Positions 59,690-64,000 of a DNA stretch of 64,000 nt are shown piece after piece. This stretch comes from Nageia nagi (Eukaryota; Pinophyta), in assembly GCA_050084985.1 (NCBI GenBank), contig JBITNC010000001.1, forward strand, positions 107,198,001 through 107,262,000. The letters run 5' to 3'. The notes under the pieces were generated by a model. That model was not told where the DNA came from. It was given only the letters and a program-made list of their open reading frames with translations, and searched no databases. Every line of letters starts with the position of its first letter. Position 1 is the first letter of the stretch. Both the position numbers and the translations under genes were made by a program.

Positions 59690-61865
59690 ATGATCATATC
59701 ATCCCGTTAACCCTATGCAATAGTGCTTGCATAGTCATTTTTGGTAACGTAGCCTATTGTTACCATTTGGTCAACCTTAACCCTAACCAACCTACCAGTT
59801 AGGGGATAGGTTGGTCAGTTAGGTATAAAATCCTAATAAGCCTACTTGTTCATCACTATAAATTTATAAATTTAAATTCAAAATCATTTCTCCCTCTCCC
59901 AAAAATGAATATCTCATGAGTTATTGCATGCTCAACCTTCCATTGTGTGCACAAACTTTGGCAGCTTGGTACCTCCCATTGAAGCTCAACGCATCATTTC
60001 CAAGGTTAAAAGGTGATTCTTATCCTCATCTTGCAAAGGAATCTTGGTTAAACTCATGTGATTTGGATTTTTTTATGCATTAACATTATTTCAAGTTGTT
60101 TTTTAGGTCTTGTAAATCACATAAGTCATACAATCATATCCTTTTGGGTCTTTTCTAATCCATTTGTGCATGGTTGCATTTTAATATTCTAGGCTTGTCT
60201 CTTGTATACTTAAGCTAGATTTGTTTAGTTTAGTTTGTTTAAATCATTAGCAAATCATTTTATATCTTGTTTATTCTATGCTAGCTTGCATTTTAGGCAT
60301 TGAGCTTATTTTGAGTACTTTTTTGACTCAAGGATTGGAGGTTTACAAGCATATAAGTCCCATCTTGCTTGGCTATAGGGTCCCAAGGACTTAGAGATTA
60401 AAAACCTCCTTAAATCTTTATCTTGTAGATGATTTTGAATTTTGTGAGCTTCACAAAGGATAAATCTATAACCCTACTCTCCTTTTATCTTGTTATCATT
60501 TTGTCATATCATCACAAAGTAATATTTTAGATATTGCAACTAGGCATCCAAATGCTTTTAGGTTCTCATGTTTTATTTGGTGTTTGATCTCAAGTGGTGG
60601 GGTCTTTGGGCTGGTCTACAAAGTGATGATCATGGTTGAACATCCCTTGGTCCAAGAATTGAAACATTAGAGGAGTTTTATATCCCTTTTCCTTATTTTT
60701 AAGTGTTGTAGTTGATCCTTTATTTTTGTATTTTTGGATATTTTTGTATACTAACTTGGAATAATTCTTTAAGGGAACCTTCCTAATATGGTCATGACCA
60801 AACCTCAAAAATATAGAGTTAATAAAGTTAGTAGAATGCAATTGATTTCATATAGATCGATCATCAAAGCCTATCCAATTCCTTGTAGATTGATTAGGAT
60901 TTCAATGTTTAAGTTTATTAGTCATTTTGACTACACTAACCCCTCTTTCTTAACCAATTTTATCTATATTAATTAGCATTATTTTAGGGTTTAGGCTAGT
61001 TTTGTTTCATTTTTGTGCAAGTGTCATAGTTTACGAGCATTGTAAATAGGTTGCAATATTCCCATACCAGCTTTTTTACATATGGGTTGTACACATATTA
61101 TTTCATTTAGCATTTTATAATTAGTTTTTCAAAAATTACTAGGTACCATTATGATCAGCTATTTGAATATTTGATTGGTCCATTGATTGGCACTGCTAAC
61201 TAGTATGCAATATACTAGTTAGGATCAGAGATTTTAAAGTAAGTATTATACATGATAGGATCTTAAAGTGGAAGACCCCAGGCCTGTATCTCACTTTTTT
61301 CATGGTTTAACATTGGATAATTTACTGTTATACATCCTAGGACTACTTCTTTCACTTATTTATCCTTGATTGCATAAAAAAGGAAAAATTGAATAAAAAA
61401 GAAGTCCATTTTATCTCTTTAATTAGTGAAAATTGAAATCATACTTGGGAGGGAGTGTTTCATTTTTAAAATTGTTGTGTTATTTTATTTTGGAAAAAAT
61501 AAAAAAGCAAAAATCAAAATATTAGAGTGATTAGTTGCATTTGCATGTATATAGTTACACATCATATTTGATTTATCACACTTGTATTAATCTTACATGA
61601 ACCTAAGATTTAGCTAGGGCACATGGATTTCACTACCATGGTCTAGTCCTAATCTAGAGGTCATGACCAGAGTGGATAACCTTTAAATGTACCACATCCC
61701 TAGAGATTGAGCCTTTCCTAATAATGCTTGATTAGGTTTATTCAAGGAAAATTACAAAATGTGTAAAAGAATCTTAAAAGAAATCTTACTAAAAAGATGA
61801 TTACCCTTAATTGAATAAGAAGCAATTAGATAAGATAATAACCATTGCTATATTTTGACACTATT
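59690..61865 (+). mobile_element. Truncated second copy of the TR-GAG family (LTR and leader)
   Basis: It is colinear with 26,480-27,880. Matches include 'ACATCCCTTGGTCC' against 'ACCTCCCTTGGTCC', AGGTACCATTATGATCAG, a degenerate primer-binding site (about 61,218), CATCCTAGGACTAC and AGAAGCAATTAGAT...CCATTGCTAT. It stops at 61,865, before gag, where a Tat-like LTR starts. The left edge is approximate. Confidence 0.6.
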
Positions 61866-62480
61866 TGTAGACATCCAAAAATGACCCTTATTTTGATAAA
61901 TGAAATAAGAACAAAAAATTAAATTAAATAAAAAATTTTACTAAAGGTTTCCAAACACCAACATTCGATACTAGATACTTGTGACTCATGCTAATCACTG
62001 ATGTTTGGTACCTAAACACTAGCAAATTTGAAGTTAGCCAAATCAAAATAAAAATGGAAACATCTAAAGCACATTGGGAAGAAAGAAATAGATAACAAAT
62101 GACTCATAATCCATCCCATGCATCCCCACTTTAGATCAAAACCATGAAAAAGTTGGATAGGCTTTTCTATCCAGATTTTTGTCTCAAAATTGAAAACATT
62201 GCTTATTTTCAAAATCTATAAATAAAGCCTTCAACCATGAAGCAAAGGGATCCAATTTGAATGTAAGGTTACTCTATCAAAACACATCCAAGTTTTATTG
62301 AGTTAAATTCATTATTATTTTATATTCTATACGCTTATTTATGTTCACTTTATGTTAGTTTTATGATATGAACATGTATGTTTGATGTATTTTCTATTTG
62401 CATGTGTGCAAGGTCAATAGGTGTGGAGCAATTGAAATTATTAGAAAAAGTCTTGAAGAGATAAAGAGATTTAGATTTAT
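61866..62480 (+). repeat. Tat-like LTR (related to 7,238)
   Basis: TGTAGACATCCAAAAATGAC matches the head of the LTR at 7,238. The tail shares AAAGGGATCCAA and GTGTGCAAGGTCAATA with 9,29x-9,49x. It lacks the ~125 bp tandem array of the first LTR. The right boundary is uncertain. Confidence 0.55.
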
Positions 62481-64000
62481 TCCTGCAAGTTTCAAAACAT
62501 AATCCTTGAAGCTTGTAAACACCGAAATTAGGCCTACAAAAGCCTTAACATTATTTTGTAAAAATCCCTTTTTCAAGGTAATGAATCAAAATGGATTCAT
62601 CATTTGTAATCATTTTGAGGTCTATTCAAGAGAAATAAAGAAATTTTTTGGTTGTAACATGTCTTATCTTGTTTGCTAATAGGGTTACTTTTTGAGTACG
62701 ATATTCTAATGCTAGAATGAGGGCCCCTCATATGCAAACAACATCAATGATGAGGTGTAAGGTGTTTTTCTATATTTTTATGGTTTGTATCATGTGGTAG
62801 TGAAATTGATCTTATATTTTTATTCTATATTTTTGTAGGTCCAAGTTGTAGAAACATCAACAATTGGATATCAAATGCCTATGATTGGAAGTAAATGCCA
62901 ATGACTCTATCAAAACACTAGCAAATGTTAGCAAAAGGTTAAATTTTTTATTCTCATCAATTTTGAAAGCATATCTTAGGAATTAAAAATGATGATCATA
63001 AATGAACACCTTATTTTTGATCCTTATGCTTAGAATACATGTACAGGAGGGTATTGAATATCACAAATGATATTTTTTTAAAAGTTTATTTGGATAATTC
63101 TTTAAAGTTTATTTATTTCTTCTTTGTTTAGGAAGGGATCACATAAACAAATAAACAAACTCACTTAATATTTTTCTACTTCATCCACCTATGCTCTCCC
63201 TTTGTGCTGAAAAGTGATCAAAGGTTACCAGAATGGATGTAATAGAAAAAGGGTAAATGAACCTTTTATTTTTTCACTTTATCATATTAAATGGGTAAAT
63301 GAATCTACACTAATTTACTTCCACACTTAAAAGTAGTTAATCCTCACTAAATTTGGAATGAACATAAGGTGAATTTATTAAGTTCAAGGTAGATTAGGAT
63401 ACACTAAATTGGTTAATAAATTAGGTGGTTATTCCCTACACATTAATACTCTTACTTGTGTGCCTTACCAAATTGAGAGCTGATCAAAGGATTGTGACTC
63501 ATAACAAGGGAAAATAAACCTACATTAAAGGAAATTTACTCACATTAATGACTTCTTACTTGTCTACCTTACCACACTGAGAGATAATTGAAGGATTGTG
63601 ACTTGTAAGAAGAGGTAATAAATCACATATTAATGTTTCCTTTGGTTAATGAATCTCATCAAAAGGTAATGAATCCTATGGGTATATAGATAAACTTGCA
63701 CATTATTTAAAACATTATTTGATTCACATTAAAAGGATTTAATTAATGGACATGTATGATTGAGAGGATTAGAAATTGCACTCATTAGTACTTTATTATT
63801 ATTAAATACATAATCATGAAACCTTTTAAAATGAACATCAATGAGTTGGGGGTCATTACCAACCATTGATTTCTTATTTTCTTATGTTTCCACTGATAAA
63901 TACAATAAGCCCTAAAGCTAAAACCTATAGATGAATACCAAGTTCATAAGTTAAAAGTCATTAATTTCCATTGAATGAATATAAAAAAATAGGGCTATAC
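62481..64000. other. Right end of window, no gene seen
   Basis: AT-rich. A two- to three-copy imperfect tandem repeat at 63,441-63,640 ('CATTAATACTCTTACTTGTG', then CATTAATGACTTCTTACTTG, with 'AAGGATTGTGACT' in both) is the only structure noticed. It could be the interior of the element whose LTR starts at 61,866. Confidence 0.4.

Noticed and set aside
57990-63200. Possible long inverted repeat between ~58,000 and ~63,180 (ACTTAATATTTTT and CTATGCTCTCC words)
   Set aside because: The two words occur in an order that is not colinear after reverse complementing, so they do not form one inverted repeat.

Overview
The window looks like nuclear DNA of a seed plant with a large, repeat-rich genome. 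It is AT-rich and almost entirely made of decayed LTR retrotransposons, many nested inside each other, with one recognisable host gene of the plant SWEET sugar-transporter family. The long runs of degenerate elements would suit a gymnosperm, but that is inference. I saw no rRNA or tRNA gene, no CRISPR array and no prokaryotic feature.

Layout. 1 to about 9,480: the 3' part of a Tat-like Ty3/gypsy element on the + strand. It has pol in one frame with six stops, a third ORF after integrase, a repeat-rich spacer with a small antisense ORF, a polypurine tract (PPT) and a long 3' LTR. 9,908-25,734: a second Tat-like element on the - strand with paired ~745 bp LTRs. Its pol is split by a + strand element (12,521-19,803) that has 1.2 kb LTRs and no gag or pol, but one long, mostly open frame of unknown function. 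The 5' LTR of that element was itself hit by a ~500 bp solo LTR (13,609-14,106) and a complete TRIM-type mini-retrotransposon (14,116-15,598). 25,929-33,56x: a gag-only (TR-GAG type) LTR element with minisatellite arrays in place of pol. It is joined abruptly to the tail of a chromovirus (integrase C-terminus, PPT, LTR; to about 34,656).

34,657-38,040 has no gene. 38,041-40,720 holds a six-exon SWEET gene, closest to the SWEET3-like group by motif, on the + strand. It has a duplicated upstream region, a duplicated exon-1 splice donor and one apparent single-base frameshift. Beyond it are a perfect 271 bp tandem duplication, fold-back repeats and a ~45 bp minisatellite. 46,284-53,311 is a complete but dead Copia element with a perfect 5-bp target duplication (AGAAG), inserted into an older Ty3/gypsy gag and carrying a second copy of the ~500 bp LTR. 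The rest (53.7-64 kb) holds gag scraps, short tandem repeats, a second copy of the TR-GAG family (about 59.7-61.87 kb) and the start of another Tat-like LTR (61,866).

No two elements form a working system together. Each reads as a separate insertion. The only candidate for a functional host product is the SWEET gene. The most unusual items are the long unknown frame inside the gag/pol-less element, the third ORF after the first integrase, and the exon-1 donor duplication in the SWEET gene.
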